Source: Sipunculus nudus
Lineage: Eukaryota; Annelida; Sipuncula; Golfingiida; Sipunculidae
NCBI GenBank assembly: GCA_026874595.1
Contig: CM049313.1
Span: 77,306,659 to 77,370,658 of the forward strand
Direction: 5' to 3'
Length of the DNA stretch: 64,000 nt
This document shows, piece by piece, positions 1-11,390 of the stretch (the first letter of the stretch is position 1; each line of letters starts with the position of its first letter). The position numbers were made by a program, and so were the translations under genes. The notes under the pieces were generated by a model. The model had not been told where the DNA came from, searched no databases, and saw nothing but the letters and a program-made list of their open reading frames with translations.

Positions 1-345
1 TCTTATAGTATTCACTTGCATTTTCAAGCAGCCCATTTTGATCACGGGAGGTCGTTCAGTGCAGCTCTTTCTGGTTAATGGATCACTGTGGAGCAGGATT
101 CACAGGTGTACAGTTATTCCCATATCACCCCCACCCCATCTCAACCAAGTGTAATGTGTAATGCAAAAATTGTTATTGCTTGAAATGTATTTCCTTAATT
201 GTAAAGCCGTTTCCATCCCATCATTAAAAACTGTTCTAACCTCTAATTCAAGGAGAAAATGTTAATGTTAAATGGTAATGTTACATTTTAAAAGAAATTA
301 ATTACCTTTTAAATAATTTTAAAACAATTAAAATATAAATGTCCT
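1..345 (+). repeat. Family A interspersed repeat, internal fragment cut by the window edge
   Basis: This stretch resembles the interior of the family A copy at about 56.25-56.60 kb. Shared pieces are CAGGTGTACAGTTATTC, a C-rich CATATCACC tract, AAGTGT followed by ATTGTTATTG, and TCCTTAATTGT. Its first bases also resemble 42.78-42.84 kb (TCAAGCAG, TTCAGTGCAGCTCT). Neither terminus of the family is seen, so the element continues left of the window and its right edge is approximate. No coding content is visible. Confidence 0.6.
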
Positions 346-1079
346 TGATTATATTATTGCAGATTCAAATTTGTTTACATATTTTACAAGATTAGAGGTC
401 TTATTTATGGACCGGTCCCCTTAATTCCCGATCTCAACCACTTTAAGTATAAACAGACTGATAGCAGACTCTACAGGAGCTGAAAATATATATTAATAAT
501 CCTAAGATTCAGTCCAGGGATAGAAAAAGTTAATCAGTTTGTATGGGAAGAAGATAATGAAGTAATAAGCTTTATAAATCAGTGAATGTATATAATGACC
601 CTTATAATGGTGAACTTACCTAATAAAAACTAACGAGTGAATGAAACCAAGAATGCAACCAAAATGGTGGGATCATGAAAGTTGATTGAAAAACAGGAAA
701 AATATAAAACATTAATACTGACTAACAAAAAAACAGCAGACCTGGGTGTGTATAGAGAGAAGAAAAGGTCTTTCAAAAACTTGTGTGCAAATAAACAAAA
801 ATGCAAGAGAAAAAAACTACTGATCAGTTGATGAGGTGTCAATCGTATTTAGAAATGTTGCACACAGTGAAACATCTCAGAAGTAATACTTGTGTAAAAG
901 TAACATAACAAATCAAGAATCGTACTCATATTTTAAAAAATTATTTGCAGAAAAAAAAACAGTTGGAAAATACCTTTGAAACTGATATTATAGAAATACA
1001 TATACGATAAGCTGAGACATATGGAAACCAACAAGATTCTGAGCTTAATAAAGAAATAACCTCTTTTGAATTTCAAAAA
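346..1079. other. AT-rich sequence without a recognisable gene
   Basis: No conserved coding pattern, splice-bounded exon or structured RNA was recognised. Parts from about 900 may be the decayed upstream end of the LINE that becomes recognisable at 1080, but the translation is too broken to support this. Confidence 0.4.
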
Positions 1080-1912
1080 GGTGATAAATTAAATACAAAA
1101 TTAGAAAAGCACCAGGAACAGATGGGTCACACAAATATACAAGGATAATGAAACATTACATCAAGAGATATTCCCAGATAACTTGGCACAAGCAATTATC
1201 ATACCTCTGTATAAACATAATTACATTATTGATATGAATAACTATAGGGGAATTTGATTTTTAAATTGTATTGAAAACATCTTTTGTAAAATATAAAAAA
1301 AATGGTTAATATATTTCGGCAGAGGAAGCAGACATTAAAGAAGAGTTTATGGATATTAATGTATGTTCTACTTTAAAATGGTGTAACAGGATTTTTTTTT
1401 TAATTCTTAACTCCATGTATCCTAAATTACAGTCATGTGTTTTAACAGAAACAGGCTTATCTGAATAATTTTCATGTGAGACTGGGACATGGCAAGGCTG
1501 TATGATAAGCCCTGTGTTATTTATAATTTTTATGAATGAACTTTATCATATGAAAATTCAGTCATGTCACCGTGGAATAGCCTTAACCAAAGAAATACCA
1601 AATTTATCCATCCTTATGTATATGCAGATGATATCGTTTTATTAGGAGACACAGTAGAAAACCTACAGAACCACATTAAAACTTTAGGGTCATTTTGCCA
1701 GCGACATGGGATGAATGTGAATCTTGAGAAAACTAAGGTGGTGGTATTTAGAAATGAAGGAAATTAAAAAAAAAATGAAAATGGAAATTCATGAGTTCTT
1801 GTATTTAAGCAATAAGCTTGTTAACATATCTTTGATAAATTTTCTCAAGCTTTAGTAAATGGTCAACTTGTCATAAATATCAAGCGAATCGCACAAAAGT
1901 GATAAGATTGAT
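1080..1912 (+). pseudogene. Decayed LINE reverse transcriptase, part 1 (RT core)
   Basis: This is a broken reverse transcriptase of a non-LTR retrotransposon, related to the minus-strand copy at 9762-12640. RT landmarks appear in order across several frames: a PGTDG-like block near 1110, a FPDN...IIIPLY...NNYRGI block near 1170-1255, a WQGCMISPVLF block near 1490-1530, and the catalytic YADD box near 1620 in the best open stretch (1564-1767), which continues to NLEKTKVVVF. Stops and frameshifts separate the blocks, and no endonuclease is visible, so it is 5'-truncated and dead. The reading continues at 3430 after an inserted family A repeat. Confidence 0.8.
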
Positions 1913-3429
1913 AAAACAAGTGACCCATGGGTCATGACGCTCAGCTGACAGGGAAGAGGTTTGCAAAAGGAAATTTTATCATCTGAATGTCAGTATATAA
2001 CCATTCAACTGAAGCATCAAACAGATTAACCAACAGGCTGAGATTGTGTCTGTATTAATATATCTCAAAAATAGAGAAAAATGCGTAAACTTTAAAAAAA
2101 AATACAGGTGGCTCCACCAGTCTGCAGAAACTAATATAAAAATTAATGGTCAATATCCATGCAAAGACGCATGGTGGTCTCTGGATAAGTTGTTCAGATA
2201 CTTCAGCTTTTGTTTCAAATTTTCCATTATTCTGAGGGATACTTTTGAGTCCTATAGCTTGAAGGATATGGGTAACAGAGACCTTATTTCAGGTTTCCAT
2301 TGACACTTTTCATGGGCCTCCTTGCATGACAAGAATGAAGATTCTAGGTCAAGTTGTTACAATTTGTACCCTGTTGACAGATAACCACATTTTTAAAGGT
2401 CTCAAAAATAGAGAAAATAATTCGTAAAAATTTGAAAAAAATTTGAGGTGGCACACCCAGTCTGCTAAAACTGATGGAACATGTCATGATCAATATGTAT
2501 GCCAAAAATCATGAGCATCAGTGTTGTAGTTATTGAGAATTTGAGTTTTTGTACCAAATTTTTCATTATTCTGGGGGGTATTTTGGAGCCATACAGCTTA
2601 ATGGATATGGGTAACAGAGACCTAATTTCAGGTTTCCATGGAGACTTTTCATGGGTCTCCCTGTGTGTAAAGAATGAAGATTCTAGGTCCAGTTGTTATG
2701 ATTTGTGCCATGTTAACAGATGTTAATATCTTTAAAGGTATCAAAAATATGTGGTGCCACCAGGCTGCAGAAACTAATGAAACACTGCATGATCAATATC
2801 CAAACAAACAATTATGGTGATCCCTGCATTAGTTGTTCAGATACTTCAGCTTTTGTATCAAATTTTCACTTATTCTGAGCTGTACTTTGGAGTGCCATAG
2901 CTCAAAGGATATGGGTAACAGTCTAGAGACTTAATTTCAGGTTTCCATGGAGAATTTTCATAGGTCTCCCTGTGTGTCAAGAATGAAGATTCTAGGTCCA
3001 ATTTGAATCCTGTTGACAGATAACTACATCCTTAAAGGTGTCATAAATAGAGAAAAAAATTGTAAAAATTTGAAAAATACAGGTGGCGCCACCAGTCTCC
3101 AGAAACTGATGAAACATCTCATGATCAATATGTATGCCAAAAATCATGACTATCAGTGATGTAGTTAATGAGATATTGAAGTTTTTGTATGAAATTTTTG
3201 ACTATTCTGGGGGGTACTTTGGGGCCCCATAGCTCGGAGGATATGGGTCACAGAGACCTAATTCCAGGTTTCCAAAGAGATTTTTCATGGACCTCTCTGG
3301 ATGTAAAGTAAGAAGATTCCAGGTCCAGTGGTTACGATTTGTGCCTTGTTAACGGACAGACGGCCGGACGGACGACGGACAAAGAGTGATCGCTATAGCT
3401 CAGATGACTTACAGTCAGCTGAGCTAAAA
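1913..3429 (-). mobile_element. Family A element A2, complete, inserted in the LINE
   Basis: In minus orientation the element starts with the hairpin AGCTCAGCTGAC/GTCATCTGAGCT (about 3392-3426) next to GGACGGAC-type simple sequence. It ends with GTCAGCTGAGC followed by a 14 bp palindrome, TGACCCATGGGTCA (1921-1934), and CTTGTTTT. The middle holds about four tandem modules of roughly 300-340 bp, each containing a form of AGGTGGCGCCACC (near 2105, 2447, 2751 and 3081) and a TATGGGTAACAGAGACCTAATTTCAGG-like stretch. LINE coding sequence lies on both flanks, which shows insertion. It resembles non-autonomous Helentron (HINE) elements; that assignment is inferred. Confidence 0.75.
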
Positions 3430-4215
3430 ATTCCATAATCAATACAAATCAACAATTTTTAGGTAGCTGTTTTACATTTTGATACAATGGTTTTACCAGT
3501 ATTGACATATGGTAGTGAACTATGGGGATGCATGGGGTGATTACAGTGACTTTGAAAGAGTCCAAACAAAATTTTGTAAATTTTTGTTGAAACTGAGTTC
3601 ATCTGCACGCACTCATGTTGTTCTAGGTACATGCAGAGGTTACCAGTTAAAATACATTGCATAACAAGGTTGATCAAATATTGGGTTACGATACTAGACA
3701 TGCCAAGCAAAAGACTTGTAAAACTAGGCTATAACTGCATGTACCAACTCGTTACAGTTGGTAGAAACAACTGGGTCACAAATTTGAAAAATAAAATTTA
3801 AGATATGGATCTGGTTTTAACTGGATCATCCAGGAAGTTGGTGATGTAAATATGTTCTTAAAATGTTTCAGCAGAAAGTCCATGGCATAGGTTTGCATGA
3901 ATGGCATAAAAAAATGGCCAACATATAAAAAAGACTTCAAAGCTGTATGCAGTAGAAATCCCTACTGGAAATAGAAAAGTATCTATCTTGGGTACCTAGT
4001 AGTCTAACAAGACTAAGGGGTTCACAAAATGATCTTGAGATTGAAATGGGTAGAAGACAAAACATTTAAAAAACAAACCGGTTATGTACCTTCTGTTTCA
4101 ACCAAGGGGTGAATGTTATGGAGGATGAGTTTCATTTTATCATGGAATCTAATTTATATGTGACATTAAGGAGTAAACACATGGTTCAAAACAATATGAA
4201 TGGTTTATTCAGCTG
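3430..4215 (+). pseudogene. Decayed LINE, part 2 (post-RT and C-terminal region)
   Basis: This continues the LINE interrupted at 1912. Translation near 3485-3530 gives a VLPVLTYGSELWG block typical of the region after the RT in LINEs, followed by a FERVQTKFCKFLL-like stretch. Near 4080-4170 it matches the C-terminal region of the minus-strand copy (NVMEDEFHFI versus NIIEDEIHFI). Several frameshifts and stops make it non-functional. The right end is approximate and no clear 3' tail is seen. Confidence 0.75.
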
Positions 4216-4975
4216 ATGTCCTGTAAAAATAGTTATACCATAAATAATCTTATTATGTATATATGTCACAGTGAATTTCTGAATTCAGGGAATACAATTA
4301 TTCCCTTACACTTTCATGAATAAGTGTAATCACTGATTCACTTTTGGAATACGTGTATTTACTGTCTAGGATATATTTGTATTTCCCAAATATCAGGGCC
4401 AGGAATTTCACGTATTAACTGACACAAATCACAGACAAAAATCTTATTTATTCATCAAAATGGACAAAATTTAGACTGTATTTACTGCGTGTCATCTTTG
4501 ATATACCTATGCTAAATACTAGCAGTCATTTATATGATATTACCCTACCTATATTGTAATACGTTATTATTTGTTGTCTGGGCTCTTAATACACAAAACT
4601 TTGTCAGGTGGTTTTGATAAAACATAATCCATTTGTATGTACAAGTTGACATGGCTTACATATCAATTAAATCCAACTGACCTCTGGAAGATAACTCTTT
4701 ACTTAAAATGGGTCTGACCACTACTCCGTTTGTCCTGTGTCTCTCATATTCCTTAGGCATTCTTCACGCATGAGTGATAAAGTTTCACGGCATTAAAAGT
4801 GATGCTGGCTTACTTCATCCGTGACTCTGTCATCATCCTATCACGCCCCCATGTCCAAAAGATAAAGGGGCTCGCTCTAAGATATCGTCATTGTCCTCAA
4901 TCGTGGCGAAATATATAGGGGAATCTGTATAGACTCCTTTCGTTTTCGAATAAGTTTCTCAACATCACTGTATTT
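4216..4975. other. No gene; contains a cluster of nested short hairpins
   Basis: I see no coding signal here. Between 4270 and 4342 three inverted pairs are nested: outer AGTGAAT/ATTCACT (4270-4276, 4336-4342), then GGGAAT/ATTCCC (4288-4293, 4300-4305) and TTACACTT/AAGTGTAA (4306-4313, 4322-4329). Together they could fold into a small branched structure. Its role is unknown. Confidence 0.45.
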
Positions 4976-7265
4976 ATGGACTTCGTACCTAAAATTAATT
5001 CTATAAATGCATTTATTATATATTGTTTATTACAAAAGCAATTTAATTATATAAATCATATTCATATCGCATATAAAACTTGTTGGGTCGATAACTCAAA
5101 AAATATTTCACGGATCTTTACCAAACTTGGTATATGTATAGATATGGGTGAGAGGACGACGCCTATTTAAAATGAGGTCATGACCTTCACTAGGAGAGTC
5201 TCTTTGACCTTGAATATGTCCAATCTTCGGGAAAGTCACACAAATTCTTAAATATCTCAAGAAATCTTGCATGGATTGATCCCAAAATCAGGTTGATCAA
5301 AGATCATGGACAAGGTTGTCAGGTACCAGAAACTGGTGGCGCCACCTTTTATTCTTTACTTGTATTCGTGCCTTTTAATACCCCCCCCCCCCCAAAAAAA
5401 AAAAATGCCACTTGACAGTACTCTGAGCATTAGAAGTCAAAAACTAATGGACAGATTTCTTTTATATTATGCATATACATAGATATAGGTTATGGGATGA
5501 TGTTTTTTTTTTTAATGGGGGTCATGACCTTTCTTATGAGAGTGGCCTTGTCCTTCAATATTCCCATATTTGGTAAAATTCACACAAAATCTTTAACATC
5601 TCAGTAAAGGATACATGGAATGATCCAAAAATCAAATTGACCGAAGATCTTGGATAGCTTTGTCTTTTGCAGAAGACAGGTGGCGCCACCTTGTGTCGTT
5701 TTCTTGTTAAAATGATGTTAACGCAATAACTTTGTAAGAATTTGAGTTACAGTCACCAAACCCACAGGTTTGATGCATCTTGTCAATGGCTAGTTCAAGT
5801 TCGAACATGAATGACCTTGATGCATATTTTCAAGGTCACAGCAGTGATTATGCTAAAATGATATTCTGGCAATAACTCAAAAAGAATCTGTGGTACAGTC
5901 ACCAAACCTACAGTTTAGATGCATCTTATCAAGGGCTAGGCTAAGTTCGAATATGGATGACCTTGATGCATTTTTCAAGGTCACAGAGGCGATAATGCTT
6001 AAATGATGTTAACTTTAATATCTCACTGAGGGATGCATTGATTGGTCCATAAATCAAATTGACATAAGATCTTCGATAGCATTGTTTTCTGCAGAAGACA
6101 GGTGGCGCCACCTTATATTGTTTTCTTGCGTAAATGATGATTAAAGGGAATAACTTTGAAGGAATTTGTGGTACAGTCACAAAACCCACGAGTTTGATGC
6201 ATATCTCAAAAATTCTTCCCTGGATTGATCCAAAATCAACTTGACCGAAGATCTAGGACAGTGTTGTCAGGTACCAGAAACTGGTGGCGCCAGCTGTTAT
6301 CCTTTTCTTGTTTTTTTTGTTTTTTTTGCCGTTTAATACCCCCATCATTGGCCCTTTACAGTACTGTGAGCATTATGAGTAAAAATATTTTTATGTAAGC
6401 ATTCTTTCATATTATGCATGTACATAGACATGGGTTATGGAAATGAAGTATGTATAAATTGGGGTCATGACCTTTCCGATGAGAGTGACCTTGACCTTGA
6501 ATATTGTCATATATGGTGAAAATCACACAAAATCACTAATATCTCAATAAGGGATGCATGGATTGGTCCAAAAATCAACTTGACCAAAGATCTTGGATAG
6601 TGTTGTCATGTACCGGAAACTAGTGGCGCCACCTGTTATTCTTTTACTTGTTTTCATTCCGTTTAATACCCCCATCATTGCCACTTAAGAGTACTGCGAG
6701 CATTATGAGTAAAAAACTAATGGACAGATTTCTTTCATATTATGCATATACATAAACATGGATTATGGGATAATGTATTTTAAAATTTGGGTCATGACCT
6801 TTCCTATGAGATGGCCTTGACCTTGAATATTGCCATATATGGTGAAAATCACACACAATCATATATATTTCAATAGGGGATGCATTGATTGGTCCAAAAA
6901 TCAAACTGACTGAAGATCTTAGATAGCTTTGTCTTCTGCAGTAGACAGGTGGCCCCACCTTCTGTCCTTTTCTTGTTTTCGCGCTTTTTAATACCCCATC
7001 ATTGCTACCTTACAGTACTGAGCATTATAGGTCTAAAACTAAAGGACAGATTGGGCTGAAATTGTGCATGTCCATTGATCTTGGATACCTCCATCTTGTA
7101 TTCAAGACTGGTGGCACAATCTGCAATCGTTATTGTGTGGCGTTCATCCATACGTTTTTGGTAAAAATTCCTCATATATCCAGAGTGGTTAAAGGTATTG
7201 GTATTGGTCTGAAATTATTTGCTGCTGTAGATGGGGGGCCTATTCCTCAAGGGGGGGGGGATTAA
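4976..7265. repeat. Family C modular repeat array (AGGTGGCGCCACCT modules)
   Basis: A degenerate tandem array with modules of roughly 340 bp. Each module carries a GGTCATGACC palindrome, a TGACCTTGA stretch, a GATC..AAATCAA..TTGAC..GAAGATC stretch, and a form of AGGTGGCGCCACCT (5335-5346, 5678-5691, 6100-6113, 6283-6293, 6622-6634, 6947-6960). The last module, near 7060-7130, is related to sequence at 12.89-12.98 kb and 21.80-21.99 kb. Short open frames across it are incidental. Its outer ends are not defined, and it may be the interior of a mobile element. Confidence 0.7.
5381..5405. repeat. Poly(C)13 / poly(A)12 junction
   Basis: Thirteen C directly followed by twelve A. This is low-complexity sequence inside family C and is prone to length error. 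Confidence 0.9.
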
Positions 7266-7539
7266 TTGTCTGGGGATACTATGGCACATGCGGTGCCAAG
7301 AAATATCTAGTTTTTTTGTGTCTAGTTTTCTGAAATATTTCAAGGAAGCGAAATAGATAAAATCATTGTATGAGAAAGAAGGGTTCGGACAAGAGCTACA
7401 GCCCCAAAATAGCCTGATTTAAGTAATTGAGAATTGAGAAACTGATCTGTCTAAGAACTAGATTTATGACAAAACGCACCGTGTAATTGATCTTTTAAAC
7501 TATTTAATGCATATATCAGGCTGAAGTGGTTGCTAAATC
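7266..7539. other. Unassigned sequence
   Basis: No gene or repeat boundary was recognised between the family C array and the foldback element. Confidence 0.35.
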
Positions 7540-7871
7540 TACACCGCAGATTTGTCTCATTAGCCTTACGTATAAGATTTTAAATGTGGTACATGTACGT
7601 GCAACTCGACCTTCTGTAAACGGCATGTAGTTCAACTTATGGGACCAAGCACTTCATAACATAATATATATACATCAGAAGCGGGCATCATGGGCATCTT
7701 ATTACAGAACCTCTATAAGTGTCTGTTAAGTGTTTACATAAGAAGGCCGGGAGACCAGAGGAAATATCTTGGTCACGAACATGCGACAATTATAAAAAAA
7801 AAGAAGAAACAATAAAAATAAACACCTTGAGAAGCTTGAAAATTCTTTATTTGTGAAGTTAAGCTGTATCA

Positions 7872-7884
7872 CCACCAGGTGGCG
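7872..7884 (+). promoter_or_regulatory. CTCF-like motif CCACCAGGTGGCG
   Basis: CCACCAGGTGGCG fits the core of the conserved bilaterian CTCF recognition motif (CCAC.AGGTGGCG). It lies inside the foldback element. This is only a sequence match; binding is not shown. Confidence 0.3.
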
Positions 7885-7984
7885 TAGGCCCTTTTGTCTC
7901 GTTTCTATGGATTGGTCTCGTTTCTAGATTTTATTTCCTTATTTAATATGTTATATAAGCATAGGATCCATCGCAGGTGACAAT

Positions 7985-8440
7985 AACATAGTTTCATATG
8001 AAGATCATAGATAATCCACTGTGTGCATATGGTATAGCTAATGAAACAATCGAACATTACCTCTTAAAATGTCCATTATACTGTGAACCAAGAAGGCACC
8101 TTGAAGTCAACATGAAAAACCTTCGTCCTCTAGGAATAGATCTAATGTTATACGGCGATAATGACCTCTCATTTAAAGAAAACTGTTTCATATTTGAGCA
8201 GGTCCAGCTCTGTGACAAACCGATTTACTTAATCCTAATTCCTAAGGATCAGAGTTTTGTATAACTTTAGCACTGTTATGTCTTTTGTTTTATATTTTTT
8301 TCACTCTTATAACAGTAGTACATGTATCATTCAAACGATTATTTATTGCTTCAATTTATATTATTTGTTTATACAACAAAAGGGCATTTTGAATAGACAT
8401 GTCTGTTGCCCAATTGTATTCACTTTGTTGAATAAAATCT
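7985..8440 (+). pseudogene. LINE C-terminal fragment with 3' end
   Basis: The open stretch 7998-8264 (88 residues) has the CPLC-type C-terminal signature of a LINE polyprotein in worn form: NPLCAYG, then NETIEHYLLKCPLY followed by basic residues. This parallels the IEDEIHFILECPMY region of the copy at 10.6-11.2 kb, but the sequences differ enough to suggest another LINE family. An AATAAA occurs downstream near 8430, which suits a retrotransposon 3' end. The RT is absent, so this is a 5'-truncated remnant. Confidence 0.6.
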
Positions 8441-9066
8441 GTGTAAACTAAACTATAACATAGTTATGTCCCTTACACATTTCGGAATATTTTTCTTGTC
8501 AAACAAGAACAAGAGCTGAAAGATATTATACGTATTAAACTGTTAATTATGACATTAATAGTATCCACCGGCTCAGCCATTCTAACACAGCGCTGGCAAA
8601 AAAGTGGCAATATCTTTTTTATATATTTTTTTTTATAATTTTCACGTGTGCTCAACTAAGATCTTGCCTCTAGTCAAGCGGTCTTGTAATGGTAAACAGA
8701 CACACCTGGACTGTAACCTAAACACAGAACCATAACATCGTATAAAACGAGTGAACAGGAGATATTAAGCCCGTGTGTCGGCATGAATTTGCTGGACAAA
8801 TTTCGTTTTCAGCCAAAATGAGTTAATAACGTGAGACAAAACACATAATTGAAAATGAATACGAACCTTAGGTGTCACTTATACAGAGGTGTCTGTAATA
8901 CAGAGATGCCCATAAGGAGAGGTTCATGATTCCTATATTATGAAATGAGATGCTTGTTGAACTTCATGCCGTCTACAGTAGGAGGACGAGTTACACGTAC
9001 ATGTACCGTAATTAAGATCTTATACGTATCCGCAAATGAGACAAATCTGCGGTGTAGAAACAATTT

Positions 9067-9350
9067 TTACCTGCCTACATAGGTATGAAATTAAGTAACA
9101 CTAATTTAGCTAGACTGACCATGCATTTTTTCTGTGATGAGATAAACTGATATATTTCGCGCATTAGGTTGCTATTTTTTTCATATTTTAATTTGATGCG
9201 AATGAGTTTCGTTTATTAATAAAAAAAACCGAACCTATTTTCTACCTGCCTACATTTGAAATTAGGCCTAACTAAGATTTAAGTATGAAAATAAGTAAAT
9301 TTGCAAGTTTACTAATTCAGCTAGGCTGACCATGCATGCAAGTATTCTGA
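9067..9350. repeat. Local tandem duplication
   Basis: The segment from about 9070 (CCTGCCTACAT, GAAATTAAGTAA, TTAGCTAGACTGACCATGCAT) recurs from about 9245 (CCTGCCTACAT, AAAATAAGTAAA, TTCAGCTAGGCTGACCATGCAT). The offset is about 175-200 bp, with indels. It is non-coding. Confidence 0.55.
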
Positions 9351-9761
9351 AATTTACGTAGCAAAGCAGATAAAAGCCTTTCCTGTTTTTTTTTTTTTTA
9401 CTGGACTGTGCAGCTGGTGCTTTAACATCATCCAGGAGGTTGAAGTACACAGCTTTCGGTATTATTACCCTCGTCGAGTCTTTTCATTTATTCTTGTTTG
9501 AAGAATGGTTCGTTGTTGTCTGCAGAAATAAAATAACGCTTATAAAATAACCATAGGAATGTATGAACAACCATCAATTATAGAATAAGGAAGAAAGTGC
9601 AGATTAGCTGAAGTATAATAATACAAAATTAATAATTGGATATTTTGTTATTCAGGTTTTTAGGGCTCCGGCCCCTAGAACAAATACAATAAATTACACA
9701 AATCTATGGTGTTCATCCAAGGAAATGCAAACGGCTAAAGTAATTTTAAAAAAGTACTAGA
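9351..9761. other. No recognisable gene
   Basis: AT-rich sequence lying beyond the 3' tail of the minus-strand LINE. Nothing coding or repeated was identified. Confidence 0.4.
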
Positions 9762-10589
9762 ACAAACAAACAAACAAACAAACAAATACTTTATTCCGGA
9801 AATGAAAGCCACAGGCCCATAGTTCCAAATATATGTGAATTAAAAGTCAACACAAAAAATAAATATAACAACATGTATCAGTAATGCTTAGATATTACTA
9901 AAATATGTTATTATAATCAAGACTTCCAATAACTTTGAAAAATAAATAAATAAATTTCACAAGAAAATGCAATCCATTCATTCGGTGCAATTTTATAATA
10001 TGCATTTTATAACTGACCTGAAAAAAAAATAATAAATTAAATACCTGGTTAAATATTTTGTTAACTTTGCTTTAAATGTCTACTTTACTTTTCCTCTAAC
10101 TCATCTTTACTCAACTTAAATATACATATGTGTACTAAACTGAAATTGTATTTAATAATAATAATAATAACATCAACACCAACAACAATAAAGATAATAA
10201 TAATTCATTTCAGTTGAAGCGAAGAAAAAAGAGAAAAAAAGAAAAAAAGAGAATAGGAAAAATAAAGAATTAATAATTAAATAAATAGTAAACAAACAAA
10301 CAACTGACAAACACTCACCTGGAATTAAATGTAGTACAAGTCTGTTCGCTAGACATTTTATATATATTTAAGGTATTCGTCTTCTTATGTTCTTACTCAA
10401 TTTAAATAGAAGAATTAAATTTGATTCTGAATGACAATTTACTATCCATTATATATCATCTTAAGCAAAACACAACATGTAAGTTAAAAATATTGTACGC
10501 TCATAATGTTAATTCTGCCATCTGTTCAAAGTGTGTTATTCAACCATAAAATTCTGTTGAACATTGAATGACTGATAAACAAAGATTGC

Positions 10590-11210
10590 TTATTTTGATA
10601 TATGTGTTGGATTTTCTGAATTTAATATTTCTGTAAAATTAATTTCATTGGTTTCATACTTTTCAGCTCCCAAATATTTTTTCCTAAGTTCTGCATACAT
10701 TGGACATTCTAATATGAAATGGATCTCATCCTCTATAATGTTGTATCCATGATTTAAGCAGTACATACATATTCCTTCTTCTATGTTTATATTTTGATGC
10801 CTGCCTGTTTCTATGGCTAATTTGTAATTAGAGCATCTAAGTTTAGCCAATGCACATCTGTGGCTTTTATTTTGAACACAGACAAGATATTTTTCTAACG
10901 TTAACATAGATTTAAAAACACCATATGAATACAATTTATTACAGGAGTTAATGTCATTTTGCCAATCCTGAACTGCCATATCTGTGACTCTCTGTCTAAT
11001 AACAGATAAAAACATTTTCTCGTCTCCCACATCTTGAGCCATCCATACATAGCCATAACCTGCTTGAAATAATAATGATCTTACACCACTGACCCAGTTA
11101 TTTTTACCATTATTATCTAAATTAAATAAACATGAATATATATGTTTTGGGAATCTGTTTGTATCCATATGTAATAGTCTTATCCAGTATTTCAGGCATT
11201 TCAAAGGCAT
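10590..11210 (-). pseudogene. C-terminal region of the LINE polyprotein (206 residues)
   Basis: This is the longest open frame in the window. It is the part of the LINE protein after the RT and carries a Cys/His knuckle of the form C-x2-C-x12-H-x4-C (CMYC ... EDEIHFILEC, about residues 148-169). Such knuckles are known at the C-terminus of several LINE clades and probably bind nucleic acid. It is detached from the RT by frame breaks, so it is the remnant of a larger ORF rather than an independent gene. I cannot fix the clade (CR1, Jockey, RTE or another) without a tree. Confidence 0.8.
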
Positions 11211-11390
11211 TTTAAGCTACCACATCCTCCTAAGACAGCTGCATTAGGTGAACTTTGCACTTTCTTTAAGAATATACTTGCAAAATTTATACTGTACTCT
11301 TTCTTTGATCATGTATTTTGAATAACCCCACAATTCATAGCTATGTAATAATATAGGTATCACCATGCTATCAAAAAGATAAAAAAGTTG

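Larger units (their letters stand above)
7540..9056. mobile_element. Foldback-type element with ~200 bp inverted arms
   Basis: The left arm (about 7540-7735) and right arm (about 8860-9056) are inverted copies of each other. Matching stretches include CTACACCGCAGATTTGTCTC at the outer edge, GGTACATGTACGTG, ACGGCATG.AGTTCAAC, GGGCATCT and TATTACAGA. The arms are diverged and carry small indels. The 1.1 kb between them holds a LINE 3' fragment. No transposase is visible, so it is either a non-autonomous element or an inverted duplication with later insertions. Target-site duplications were not identified. Confidence 0.65.

Noticed and set aside
1913-3429. Family A as an LTR retrotransposon
   Set aside because: No long direct terminal repeats, primer-binding site or gag/pol coding; the ends are short and inverted.
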